Shown here piece after piece: positions 8,279 to 16,579 of a DNA stretch of 30,177 nt (the stretch's first letter is position 1; every line of letters begins with the position of its first letter). Source of the DNA: CAZADS01 sp964483985 (lineage in GTDB: Bacteria > Pseudomonadota > Alphaproteobacteria > Thalassobaculales > Thalassobaculaceae); assembly GCA_964483985.1 (NCBI GenBank), contig CAZADS010000013.1:1-30177 (forward strand), read 5' to 3'. The translations under genes and the position numbers were made by a program. Under the pieces are notes generated by a model, which was not told the origin of the DNA, did no database searches, and worked only from the letters and a program-made list of their open reading frames with translations.

Positions 8279-9157
8279 TTAAACCGGTTTATCGCCTTTT
8301 ACCACAACTCGGTGGACGGCTCGTTTTTCTTTATCTGCGTCATAGGGTTCAACACAATGCATAGTACAGCGGTTATCCCACATCAGAACATCATTTATCC
8401 GCCATTTATGGCGGTATACAAAATGCTGTTGCGTCGCATGCATTTCTAATTCTGCTAATAGAGCTTCGCCTTCTGGGCGTGGCATACCTAAAACATGGCT
8501 CGAGTGATTTCCTATATATAAGGCCCTCTTTCCTGTTTCTGGGTGAGTTCGAACGACTGGGTGATCGACAGGTGGTGCTGCGGTAATTTCATCCTTTGTA
8601 GCGGGCCGTTCATCAGATTTTTCGCGACTACGTTTCCAATCATGAATAGCTCTTAGGGTTTGTATTTTTGATTTCGTATTTTCAGGTAATTCATCGAAGG
8701 CACGTGCCATGTCAGCAAATAATGTATCCCCTCCTTTGTTAGCAATGGCAGGAGAGCGTAAAATTGTTGTAAGCGAGGGAGTGGCAGTATAAGACTTATC
8801 AGTATGCCAAACTAGTGTGCCCTTTTCAGGATGAATGCCGGTCGTACTTCCGTCTTTATTTACATTTGAGAATACCTGGACTTTAGGTAAGGCTTTGTGT
8901 CGGGTTTGTTTATTTATGTGCCCGTCGAGATCTCCAAAAAGGGAGGCAAAAGCTTGATGGGTTTCATCCTCTATTGCTTGTTCGCGGAAAACCAGAACTT
9001 TGTGTTGGAGAAAAGCAGAATGGACGATTTTGAAATCGTCTTCACTTATATCGGAATTAAGGTTTATACCTGTTATTTCTGCACCGAAATTATTTACATG
9101 AGGTGTGATTTTGATCCTATTCACAGATTCCGAATTCGCTTCAATTACGTTAGCCAT
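8279..9157 (-). CDS. TauD/TfdA-family Fe(II)/2-oxoglutarate dioxygenase
   Basis: 292 residues. The iron-binding facial triad is visible as H118-T-D120 (in LVWHTDKSY) and H267 (in DNRCTMHCVEPYD), with R279 in KRAVHRVVV placed to bind 2-oxoglutarate as in TauD. Family members hydroxylate taurine, 2,4-D, alkyl sulfates, quaternary amines and other small substrates, so the substrate here is unknown. First gene of the minus-strand operon TauD-like / amidohydrolase / amidohydrolase / Rieske. The ATG at 9155-9157 follows AAGGAGG; a longer in-frame start 13 codons upstream would translate through that site and is rejected. Confidence 0.9.
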   Translation of the reverse strand: MANVIEANSESVNRIKITPHVNNFGAEITGINLNSDISEDDFKIVHSAFLQHKVLVFREQAIEDETHQAFASLFGDLDGHINKQTRHKALPKVQVFSNVNKDGSTTGIHPEKGTLVWHTDKSYTATPSLTTILRSPAIANKGGDTLFADMARAFDELPENTKSKIQTLRAIHDWKRSREKSDERPATKDEITAAPPVDHPVVRTHPETGKRALYIGNHSSHVLGMPRPEGEALLAELEMHATQQHFVYRHKWRINDVLMWDNRCTMHCVEPYDADKEKRAVHRVVVKGDKPV

Positions 9158-9163
9158 TTCCCC

Positions 9164-9170
9164 CCTCCTT
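9164..9170 (-). promoter_or_regulatory. Ribosome binding site deciding the dioxygenase start
   Basis: AAGGAGG on the minus strand, six nt before ATG 9157-9155. It sets the dioxygenase start at 292 residues rather than 305. Confidence 0.65.
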
Positions 9171-9288
9171 AGTAGCCCCGAAAACCAACTTAACAAGTGT
9201 TAATTTAGAAGCAGGTTAAGGTATTTCAATTTCCATAAAAGCATCAACAACCTGATTTGTTGCAGTGGCTTTTGAATTCATTAGATCG

Positions 9289-9338
9289 CGTTGACATTTT
9301 TCTAAGGATAAACGTTGAATTCGATGTAATTGTCAACG
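9289..9338. promoter_or_regulatory. Candidate operator/promoter between divergent catabolic genes
   Basis: CGTTGACA at 9289-9296 and its exact reverse complement TGTCAACG at 9331-9338 form an 8-bp perfect inverted repeat with a 34-bp spacer. A third half-site, CGTTGAAT, lies at 9313-9320, 24 bp from the first in direct orientation. TTGACA (9291-9296) followed after 18 bp by TTGAAT (9315-9320) could be a sigma70-type promoter reading toward the acyl-CoA ligase, with only a fair -10 match. Placement in the divergent gap suggests control of both transcripts by one regulator, but no regulator gene is adjacent. The repeat is seen; the role is inferred. Confidence 0.4.
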
Positions 9339-9414
9339 GTTAGTAAAATAATTTAGGATCTAAATTACTTAATGGGTCTTTTTTAATGTGCAATCCAAGA
9401 ATGGAACACGTGAA

Positions 9415-11103
9415 ATGCTTGATCAAAGCTATGTTCATGGAGCCAGCAAAAAACAATTGCTTGGTGAAACATTGGGAGCAAATTTCGATGCAGCTATAGA
9501 GAAATGGGGTGATCGTGAAGCTCTCGTGGTAGGTCATCAAAATATCCGTTGGACCTATCGAGATCTAGCTCGTGAGGTGGATGACTTTGCGGCTGGTTTA
9601 TTGGCCTTGGGTCTAGAGACGGGGGATCGAATAGGAATTTGGTCTCCTAACAACAGTGAATGGGTGGTAGCTCAGTATGCAACGGCAAAAATAGGTTTGA
9701 TATTGGTGAATATAAATCCTGCTTATAGGGTCTCTGAGGTTGAGTACGCACTCAACAAAGTAGAATGCAAAGCCCTCATACTGGCAAGTGTGTTTAAATC
9801 TAGCGACTATCCGGCAATGATTCGGGAATTAGCGCCCGAAATCGAAAGATGCGAGATCGGCAAGTTGAGGGCAGAGCGGCTGCCATTTCTTAACATTCTA
9901 ATTCAAATCGGTGAAGATGTCGGAAAGGGATTCTATACATTTTGCGAAATTTCACGACTTTCTGCTCTAAATACCCGTCGTAAAGTAAAAGCCTTAGCAA
10001 AAACACAGCAATTTGATTGGCCAATCAATATCCAATTCACCAGCGGAACCACTGGATCTCCTAAAGGGGCAACTTTGACCCATTTTAATATTTTAAATAA
10101 TGGGTATTTTACTGGTGAAGGAATGAATTTTTCGCCTGAAGATAGGTTGTGTGTACCAGTGCCTTTATACCATTGTTTTGGCATGGTTTTGAGTAATATA
10201 GCTGCTTTAACCCATGGTGCTACCTTAGTGTATCCGGGGGAATCTTTCGAACCACTATCCGTTCTGGAGGCATTGCAGAAAGAACGCTGCACGGCCTTGC
10301 ACGGAGTCCCAACCATGTTTATTGCAGAACTGGGCCATCCTAGGTTTGATGATTTCAATCTTTCGAGTCTTCGGACCGGAATTATGGCAGGTTCGCCATG
10401 CCCAATTGAAGTAATGAAGCAGGTTGTTGAAAAAATGCATTGCTCTGAAATGATAATAGGGTACGGCATGACAGAGACTAGTCCGGCAATTTTCTTAACC
10501 GATACTGATGATCCAATTGAGCGACAAGTTTCAACCGTTGGGAGAATAATGCCACATTCTGAAGCCAAAGTGATTGATGAAAATGGCCATATAGTAAATC
10601 CTGGGGAAAAAGGCGAACTTTTGGCCAGAGGATATAATGTAATGCAAGGGTACTGGAATGACCCAGAGCGAACTGCGGAAAGCATTGACTCGGCTGGTTG
10701 GATGCATACTGGCGATCTTGCTACAATCGACAATGAAGGTTACTGCAACATCGTTGGCCGCGTTAAGGACATGGTGATCCGTGGAGGCGAGAATATTTAT
10801 CCAAGAGAAATAGAGGAATATTTGTATAAACATCCAAAAATTAGTGACGTTCAAGTATTTGGTGTTCCGGATAAAAGGTTCGGCGAAGAATTGTGTGCTT
10901 GGATAGCGCTAAATGTTAACGAGAGTGCAGATGAAAATGAAATTCGAGAATTTTGCCAAGGGCAAATTGCGCACTACAAAATTCCTCGCTACATTCGATT
11001 TGTGGAAAATTATCCAATGACGGTGACAGGAAAAATTCAAAAATTTGTTATGCGAGAAAAAATGATTGAGGAACTTGGGCTTGAAATCGTTTCTACGGCT
11101 TAA
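9415..11103 (+). CDS. AMP-dependent acyl-CoA synthetase/ligase (FadD-like)
   Basis: 562 residues from the chosen ATG. Forms acyl-CoA from a carboxylic acid, ATP and CoA through an acyl-adenylate. ANL-family motifs: FTSGTTGSPKG (208-218, P-loop), YGMTET (350-355), HTGDLATID, GRVKDMVIRGGENIYPREIE hinge, and catalytic lysine K540 in MTVTGKIQ. Most like medium/long-chain fatty-acyl or aryl-acyl CoA ligases; substrate not determinable. A GTG nine codons upstream (9388) is also in frame; the ATG is chosen because family members often begin MLD.SYVHG, but neither has a strong ribosome site. Divergent from the dioxygenase operon and likely serves the same pathway. Confidence 0.9.
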   Translation: MLDQSYVHGASKKQLLGETLGANFDAAIEKWGDREALVVGHQNIRWTYRDLAREVDDFAAGLLALGLETGDRIGIWSPNNSEWVVAQYATAKIGLILVNINPAYRVSEVEYALNKVECKALILASVFKSSDYPAMIRELAPEIERCEIGKLRAERLPFLNILIQIGEDVGKGFYTFCEISRLSALNTRRKVKALAKTQQFDWPINIQFTSGTTGSPKGATLTHFNILNNGYFTGEGMNFSPEDRLCVPVPLYHCFGMVLSNIAALTHGATLVYPGESFEPLSVLEALQKERCTALHGVPTMFIAELGHPRFDDFNLSSLRTGIMAGSPCPIEVMKQVVEKMHCSEMIIGYGMTETSPAIFLTDTDDPIERQVSTVGRIMPHSEAKVIDENGHIVNPGEKGELLARGYNVMQGYWNDPERTAESIDSAGWMHTGDLATIDNEGYCNIVGRVKDMVIRGGENIYPREIEEYLYKHPKISDVQVFGVPDKRFGEELCAWIALNVNESADENEIREFCQGQIAHYKIPRYIRFVENYPMTVTGKIQKFVMREKMIEELGLEIVSTA

Positions 11104-11155
11104 TTCAATTGGGTTAGTCCTGTGAGTCATAGGTTTTTGTGAAAGGATAAATTTT

Positions 11156-11419
11156 TTGGTAAAAGGATATAGGATAGCCAGCGTTGAGGTAAATGATCTA
11201 AAGGTTTTCGAAAAGTGCGTGGTGGCAACCGCTGGACCAATTGCACCATATGGTGAAATATGTTTAGCACGAGGTGGAAATCATAAAGCCCCTAAAGATA
11301 AACTTCGAAATTGGAATGTAGTACTTGAGTTGTCGAGTTCCGAACGAGCGTTGGATTGTTATGATTGTGTTGAAACTCAGTATAATAAGTCAATTAGAGA
11401 TTCGGTGATTATAAAATAG
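11156..11419 (+). CDS. DUF1330 family protein with eroded C-terminus
   Basis: 87 residues. The N-terminal MVKGYRIASVEVND, the central YGEICLARGG (family: YG..FLVRGG), NVVLELSSSERALDCY and the final VII resemble DUF1330, a small dimeric ferredoxin-like-fold family of unknown function. Start is TTG with AAAGGA about eight nt upstream. The protein stops just before the family's usual EGY ending. The codons for E-G-Y-G-A followed by TAG are present at 11419-11436 but in another frame, and a few residues before them seem missing. Either a recent frameshift or a tolerated shortening. Probably cotranscribed with the acyl-CoA ligase 52 bp upstream. Confidence 0.65.
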   Translation: MVKGYRIASVEVNDLKVFEKCVVATAGPIAPYGEICLARGGNHKAPKDKLRNWNVVLELSSSERALDCYDCVETQYNKSIRDSVIIK

Positions 11420-11566
11420 AAGGTTATGGTGCTTAGCAGCTGAGTAATTGATTTAAGAAAACACTAATGCATCCGTTTTAGTTGTGCTTAAGGTGCGGAT
11501 GGTAAGGGTTATACAAGGAGTCTTGGTTCTTTATTGTTTTGCAGGATGGTGAATTAAGGATTTAGT

Positions 11567-14500
11567 ATGCATCTCGAACCACGTTTGTGGGAGTTCACGG
11601 AGGGATTCCGTTCCCGCATTTTTTTTTCAATGCTGATTGGATTACTGGCTGCGGGATTTGGGGTAGCTAGACTGGCTTTATTAGGGTGGTTAATTGGTCG
11701 AATTTTTAATGGTGATCCACTATCGGATTTGATTTATACAATACTTTTTATTGCTATCGTTATGGTGTTGCGCGGGTGTTTGGAACACTGGCGTACGATG
11801 ACTGCCCATCGCACAGCGGCCGCAGTTCAAAAACGTCTTCGGCGGGTCCTATTCGATCGTATTGCGGCTTTGGGCCCGTCTTACGCAGGTCGCAAACGTT
11901 CTGGTGCCTTAACTCTATCTTTGGTAGATGGCGTGGAACAACTGGAAACCTATTTTGGCCAGTATCTGCCGCAGCTTTTAATATCAATTCTAACCCCAAT
12001 ATTTATATTTGCTTTTGTGGTGTGGATAGATTTTCCAGTAGCTATTGTTTTGGTTATATTTGCTCTTGTCGCATTATTTTTACCTGCCTCTTGGCATAGT
12101 ATTGATGTCACTAATTCGAAGGGGAGACAAACAGCGTACGCAGGATTCGCTGCAGAATTTTTAGATTCTATTCAGGGTTTAGCTACTTTAAAAGCTTTTG
12201 GGCAAAGTAGCCCCAGAGCTGTATCATTAGAAAAGCGGGCGCGAGACTTGTCGCGTAGGACAATGTGGGTCCTTGGGACAAACGTATTATCGCGTGGAAT
12301 AACAGATTGTGCCATTACCATAGGTGCTGCGGCCGCTTTAGTTTATGGAGCTCATCGTGTTGTTCAAGGTGATTTACATCTGACAGGTTTGCTTATCATC
12401 TTAATGATGGGTGTGGAAATTTTTCGACCCATGCGTGATCTTCGGAGTGTACTACATCAGGGCATGGTCGGAATGTCAGCAGCTCAAGGAATTTATGATA
12501 TTCTTGATGGTCAACCCGATGTAACGAGTGGAAAATTAAATCCTGAAGCTGTAAAACTGGTGCCATCTATAGCATTTGAGAGTGTGGAATTTCTATATCC
12601 CGGCTCTCAACGGATTGTGCATCATGGGTTGGATTTTAGAGTTGATCCCGGGGAAAGAATTGGTGTGGTAGGCCCCAGCGGATGTGGAAAATCATCTATA
12701 GTTCGATTGCTGTTGAGATTTTTTGATCCGAATGCCGGCTGCATAAAATTGGGTGGTGTAGACTTAAGAGAGATGAGCTTCTCACAAATACGCTGCAATA
12801 TTTCAGTAGTAAATCAAGATACATTTCTTTTTCATGGAACAGTAGGTGAAAATATTCTTATGGGTCACCCCAATGCTGCCATGGATGACGTTATCGCGGC
12901 GGCAAAAGCAGCTAATATACATCAGTTTATCGAGACACTTCCTCTAGGATATGACTCAGTGATTGGAGAAAAGGGTATAAAACTATCCGGTGGACAGCGT
13001 CAACGAGTAGCCATTGCGCGAGCCATATTGCGCGATGCCCCTATTCTAATTCTAGACGAAGCCCTTTCTGCCGTTGATGCTGAAAATGAATTTGTAATTC
13101 AGGAGGCGTTGGATCGACTAATGGCAGATCGAACGACACTCATTCTTGCACACCGGCTATCTAGTGTGATCAATTGTGATCGGATTCTCGTTTTAGACGA
13201 AGGAAGCATTGTTGAAACCGGATCCCATGAGGAATTAATGGAGAGAAAAGGAGGTTATTTCGATTTAATGCAAGAGCAGGCCTATCAATCAGAATTTTTA
13301 TCATTAGAAGCTGCAGAAATAATTCCAAAAGCGCCAAAAAATGGTGAGACCGTCGACGCAACTCCCGGGGGTGCTAAGCAAATTCCTACAGAAGGTGTCA
13401 TAAAGGCTGAAGGATTAAATTGGTTTCAGGTGGTGATTGCTTTGATGCGGGTCATTCTGCCGTGGAAAGGAAGGCTCGGTTTAACATTCTTATTCGGCGT
13501 TGTGCGTGTTTTAGCTTTTATTGGTGTTGGAGTGGCCAGTGCACTCATTGTGTATAGTCTCAAAAATAATCTCCCTTATGAACATTATATCGTATGGTTA
13601 TGGATTTTAGCCCCCACAGCAGGAATAGTGCATTGGCTTGAATCTTGGGTGGCCCATGATATGGCATTTCGGTTGCTTGCAGAAATGAGGGTAGACGCGT
13701 TTCGCAAACTCGATTCATTGGCCCCGGCTTATTTAGTTAGACGTCGAACGGGTGATTTGATGTCATTGGCTACCCACGACATAGAGTTGATAGAATATTT
13801 TTTCGCGCATACAGTCGCTCCGGCTTTTGTAGCAATTTTGGTGCCCGCTATTGTTCTATTTGTGCTCGGGTTTCAAAGTGTATGGATTGCCATCTCCCTT
13901 TTCCCATTTTTATTTGCAGTTGGAATGAGTCCTTTTCTTATGCGTCAAAAAGTAGATGTCTTGGGCTCTAAGTCACGTGAAGCTGCTGGCGAACTTGGAG
14001 CTTATGCTGTTGACTCTGTGCAAGGCCTTAACGAAATCGTTTCATTTCAAGACGAAATCAGGAGAGCTGAAGGGCTAGATCGATTGGGAGAAAACCATAT
14101 CAATTTGCGGCTCCCTTTTTTTGGTGAGTTAACTAAACAACAAAGTTTACTAGAAATATTTACGGGGCTGGGCGGCCTGTCTGTGGTCGTTGTTGGAGCT
14201 TTATCAGTACAAAATGGTATTGTTGATGCTGCTATACTGCCTCTTTTAGCGCTCCTAGCGATGTCCGCTTTTCTTCCGGTCTCTGAAATTGCTCAGATTG
14301 GCCGACAGTTAGCCGATACTTTAGGGTCAACTCGTAGATATTATGCTCTGGAGAATGAACCTGTTCCCGTTCAAGATGGTCCAGATGTTTTCGACAAAAA
14401 ATCTGCTGACGCAGCGCTCGCTTTAGAAGGTGTTGGGTTTTCGTATCCCGGTCAGAGCCGAAAAGCTCTTAGTGATGTTACGTTCGAAATCCCGTCAGGT

Positions 14501-15160
14501 CAGACAGTTGCATTAGTTGGAACTTCGGGTGCTGGCAAGACTACGACTGCTCAACTCTTGATGCGGTTTTGGGATCCGGATCAAGGATGCATTAAGTTAA
14601 ATGGGATCGATTTACGAGACTATACTTTAGACGATCTTCGAGGTTGTATCGCCTTAGTTGCTCAGGATACATATTTATTTAACGATTCTTTGCGAGCTAA
14701 CGTCATGATAGCTCGCCCAGAAGCATCCGATGCCGAACTTGCAAAGGCTCTTAAGCAATCAGCTCTCGATTCGTTGATAGCGACATTACCTGGTGGGTTA
14801 GATACCGTCGTTGGTGAGAGAGGGACTAGCTTATCAGGAGGACAACGACAGCGAGTCGCTTTAGCACGAGCATTTCTTAAGGATGCACCGATTCTAATCC
14901 TTGATGAGGCGACTAGTCACCTTGATGCTATCAATGAGACCATAGTCCGTCAGGGGCTAGACGCTTTAAAAATGGAGAGAACAACGATCGTTATAGCTCA
15001 TCGTCTTTCTACTATAAGAGACGCTGATAAAATAGTTGTTCTGGAAGAAGGCTGGGTGGTCGAATCAGGCAAGCATGATGAACTAGTAAGAAAAGGGGGC
15101 ATTTATGCAAAATTAGTTGCACGCCAATTGGCCAGCGCTGCAACTGGAAGACTGAATTAG
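11567..15160 (+). CDS. Fused two-half ABC exporter (CydDC-like)
   Basis: 1197 residues containing two complete permease-ATPase halves in one chain. Half 1: membrane domain about 15-310, Walker A GPSGCGKSS at 369-377, signature LSGGQRQR near 473, Walker B ILILDEALS near 493. Half 2: membrane domain about 630-910, Walker A GTSGAGKTT from 985, LSGGQRQR near 1089, Walker B ILILDEATS near 1109. Both ATP sites look intact; the first Walker A has Cys in its fourth position. The permease resembles CydD/CydC thiol exporters, but no cydAB oxidase genes are nearby, so the cargo is unknown. ATG with TAAGGA about seven nt upstream. Convergent with the methyltransferase gene. Confidence 0.88.
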   Translation: MHLEPRLWEFTEGFRSRIFFSMLIGLLAAGFGVARLALLGWLIGRIFNGDPLSDLIYTILFIAIVMVLRGCLEHWRTMTAHRTAAAVQKRLRRVLFDRIAALGPSYAGRKRSGALTLSLVDGVEQLETYFGQYLPQLLISILTPIFIFAFVVWIDFPVAIVLVIFALVALFLPASWHSIDVTNSKGRQTAYAGFAAEFLDSIQGLATLKAFGQSSPRAVSLEKRARDLSRRTMWVLGTNVLSRGITDCAITIGAAAALVYGAHRVVQGDLHLTGLLIILMMGVEIFRPMRDLRSVLHQGMVGMSAAQGIYDILDGQPDVTSGKLNPEAVKLVPSIAFESVEFLYPGSQRIVHHGLDFRVDPGERIGVVGPSGCGKSSIVRLLLRFFDPNAGCIKLGGVDLREMSFSQIRCNISVVNQDTFLFHGTVGENILMGHPNAAMDDVIAAAKAANIHQFIETLPLGYDSVIGEKGIKLSGGQRQRVAIARAILRDAPILILDEALSAVDAENEFVIQEALDRLMADRTTLILAHRLSSVINCDRILVLDEGSIVETGSHEELMERKGGYFDLMQEQAYQSEFLSLEAAEIIPKAPKNGETVDATPGGAKQIPTEGVIKAEGLNWFQVVIALMRVILPWKGRLGLTFLFGVVRVLAFIGVGVASALIVYSLKNNLPYEHYIVWLWILAPTAGIVHWLESWVAHDMAFRLLAEMRVDAFRKLDSLAPAYLVRRRTGDLMSLATHDIELIEYFFAHTVAPAFVAILVPAIVLFVLGFQSVWIAISLFPFLFAVGMSPFLMRQKVDVLGSKSREAAGELGAYAVDSVQGLNEIVSFQDEIRRAEGLDRLGENHINLRLPFFGELTKQQSLLEIFTGLGGLSVVVVGALSVQNGIVDAAILPLLALLAMSAFLPVSEIAQIGRQLADTLGSTRRYYALENEPVPVQDGPDVFDKKSADAALALEGVGFSYPGQSRKALSDVTFEIPSGQTVALVGTSGAGKTTTAQLLMRFWDPDQGCIKLNGIDLRDYTLDDLRGCIALVAQDTYLFNDSLRANVMIARPEASDAELAKALKQSALDSLIATLPGGLDTVVGERGTSLSGGQRQRVALARAFLKDAPILILDEATSHLDAINETIVRQGLDALKMERTTIVIAHRLSTIRDADKIVVLEEGWVVESGKHDELVRKGGIYAKLVARQLASAATGRLN

Positions 15161-15164
15161 AGCC

Positions 15165-15182
15165 AATAGTTTAAGGACTATT
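15165..15182. terminator. Possible bidirectional terminator hairpin
   Basis: AATAGT, loop TTAAGG, ACTATT form a perfect 6-bp stem exactly between the convergent ABC exporter and methyltransferase genes. On the plus strand a short T-rich stretch (CTTTTTT) follows after five bases. The stem is AT-rich and weak, so this is tentative. Confidence 0.3.
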
Positions 15183-16525
15183 CAATCTTTTTTCCATCCT
15201 ATAGCGCAATGAACTGGGTTCGCCTGAAATAATAAGCCATCGGTTTTGGCATCACCGATGGCTTGATCCCAAACTGCTTTTTCATTTTTGTCCAAAAGAC
15301 TTATTGCATGGGAAACCCTATAATTCCATATAGGGTTAGAAGGTTTGTCAAATGTAACCAAAAATGGATACCCCTGAACGCCTTTGAAACCAGCGTTGAT
15401 CATCTTGCTATAGATACTTCGGTCGGCTACAGCATTAGCTGATATCGATTGTGGTTGTCTGTTCACTTTGGTGGCTATAGACAAAGGAAGATTAATATTC
15501 CACCATTGAGGCATATCAATGGCTCGAACAACGACTCCTACGGGACTGCCTTTTCGAACTGTTCGGGCCATTTCCCTAAGTGCTTTCTCAGCATTGCATT
15601 CTTCTAGCACTGTAATTGAAAATATAGCGTCAAAACTGTTGTCATCAAAAGGTAGCGAAGTGGCGTTACCTTTCATAAGGCAAAGTGTGCCAATTTCTTC
15701 TGGGCTGGCTTGACGTGACCGATCGCGCAACCGAACCCCATCGGATTTTGCTAATTTTACGCCTTCACGTAGAAGGTAATTGTTATTATCTATTCCTGTC
15801 ACAATAAGATCTGACCGTGATTTAAGTATATGGCGGCATAGAGCTCCTGAGCCACAACCGATTTCTAATAAATTTGCATTTATTGAAATCTGCATTCGGC
15901 TAGTTAATATACTGAACATATCTTTGTAGCTATTTAATTTCGCTCTGTCTTCTAGCATTGCTACCCCGCCGATATAAGCTCCGCCGAGTACTATCAGCGT
16001 GAAATGTTTAGAGAGGTTTTCAAGGACGGGGTCCCATTGCGACTCAGCTAGGAAAAATGGAGGTAGGAGAAGAGGAGGGCCTGATCCCATAATTTCAAAA
16101 GAAATGCCGCCGACCGAACCACTTTTAGTTCTTTTAACAACACCCTTAGACCTAGTGGGGAGACTGCTAAAAAAAGAAATTAAATGTTGGCAGAGTTCTT
16201 CCGGCCTTTCGACCCCGATATCGGACCAGGCAGTGGTATGGTAATTTTGTAGGCATACTTGGCGGGCTTGTGGCAATTCAAACATAGCTTTTTGGGCTGT
16301 ATCCGCTGGAATACCTGATTCTCCATTTAAAATTATGACTTTTTCTTCTAAAGCCTTTAGAGCCTCTGGGTTGATGCGGCTGGGAATAACTAAAGCAAGA
16401 CCAGCGATTCGATCGATTTTTGTGGTGCAAAACTCTGTCAGGTCGCCAGGCATTTGTGTGGCAATAAAAGTATCTTTTATTCCTAGGTAGTCTAAAAGGT
16501 TGTTTAGGCGCTCAGAAAGAATCAT
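15182..16525 (-). CDS. SAM-dependent methyltransferase with alpha/beta-hydrolase-like N-terminal parts
   Basis: 447 residues. A class I methyltransferase domain occupies about 200-390: LLEIGCGSG (219-227, SAM motif I), GIDNNN (acidic residue after strand 2), LPFDDNSFDAIFS and VLEECNAEKALREMARTVRKG, as in UbiE/Methyltransf_11 enzymes. The first 120 residues resemble the C-terminal part of an alpha/beta hydrolase (EKVIILNGESGIP, then a position where GH.P is expected but LQNYHTTAW is seen). Residues 138-185 resemble a hydrolase beginning (GGISFEIMGSGPPLLLPPFF). No Ser-His-Asp triad is evident. ATG at 16523-16525 is preferred over a TTG two codons earlier; neither has a clear Shine-Dalgarno. Substrate unknown. 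Confidence 0.75.
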   Translation of the reverse strand: MILSERLNNLLDYLGIKDTFIATQMPGDLTEFCTTKIDRIAGLALVIPSRINPEALKALEEKVIILNGESGIPADTAQKAMFELPQARQVCLQNYHTTAWSDIGVERPEELCQHLISFFSSLPTRSKGVVKRTKSGSVGGISFEIMGSGPPLLLPPFFLAESQWDPVLENLSKHFTLIVLGGAYIGGVAMLEDRAKLNSYKDMFSILTSRMQISINANLLEIGCGSGALCRHILKSRSDLIVTGIDNNNYLLREGVKLAKSDGVRLRDRSRQASPEEIGTLCLMKGNATSLPFDDNSFDAIFSITVLEECNAEKALREMARTVRKGSPVGVVVRAIDMPQWWNINLPLSIATKVNRQPQSISANAVADRSIYSKMINAGFKGVQGYPFLVTFDKPSNPIWNYRVSHAISLLDKNEKAVWDQAIGDAKTDGLLFQANPVHCAIGWKKD

Positions 16526-16579
16526 TGACAACCGCCGCTCAAAAATAATTCGGTATGATTTAACCGTTGGTGTGATATT

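Noticed and set aside
9933..10733. Long minus-strand open frame (266 codons) inside the acyl-CoA ligase gene
   Set aside because: It is antisense to a gene with every family motif, its composition is Ser/Pro/Ile-rich without a recognisable domain, and no ribosome site was seen.
11469..11502. CATCCG...CGGATG inverted repeat upstream of the ABC exporter
   Set aside because: A 6-bp stem with a 20-base loop and no T-tract or known switch pattern; may be chance.
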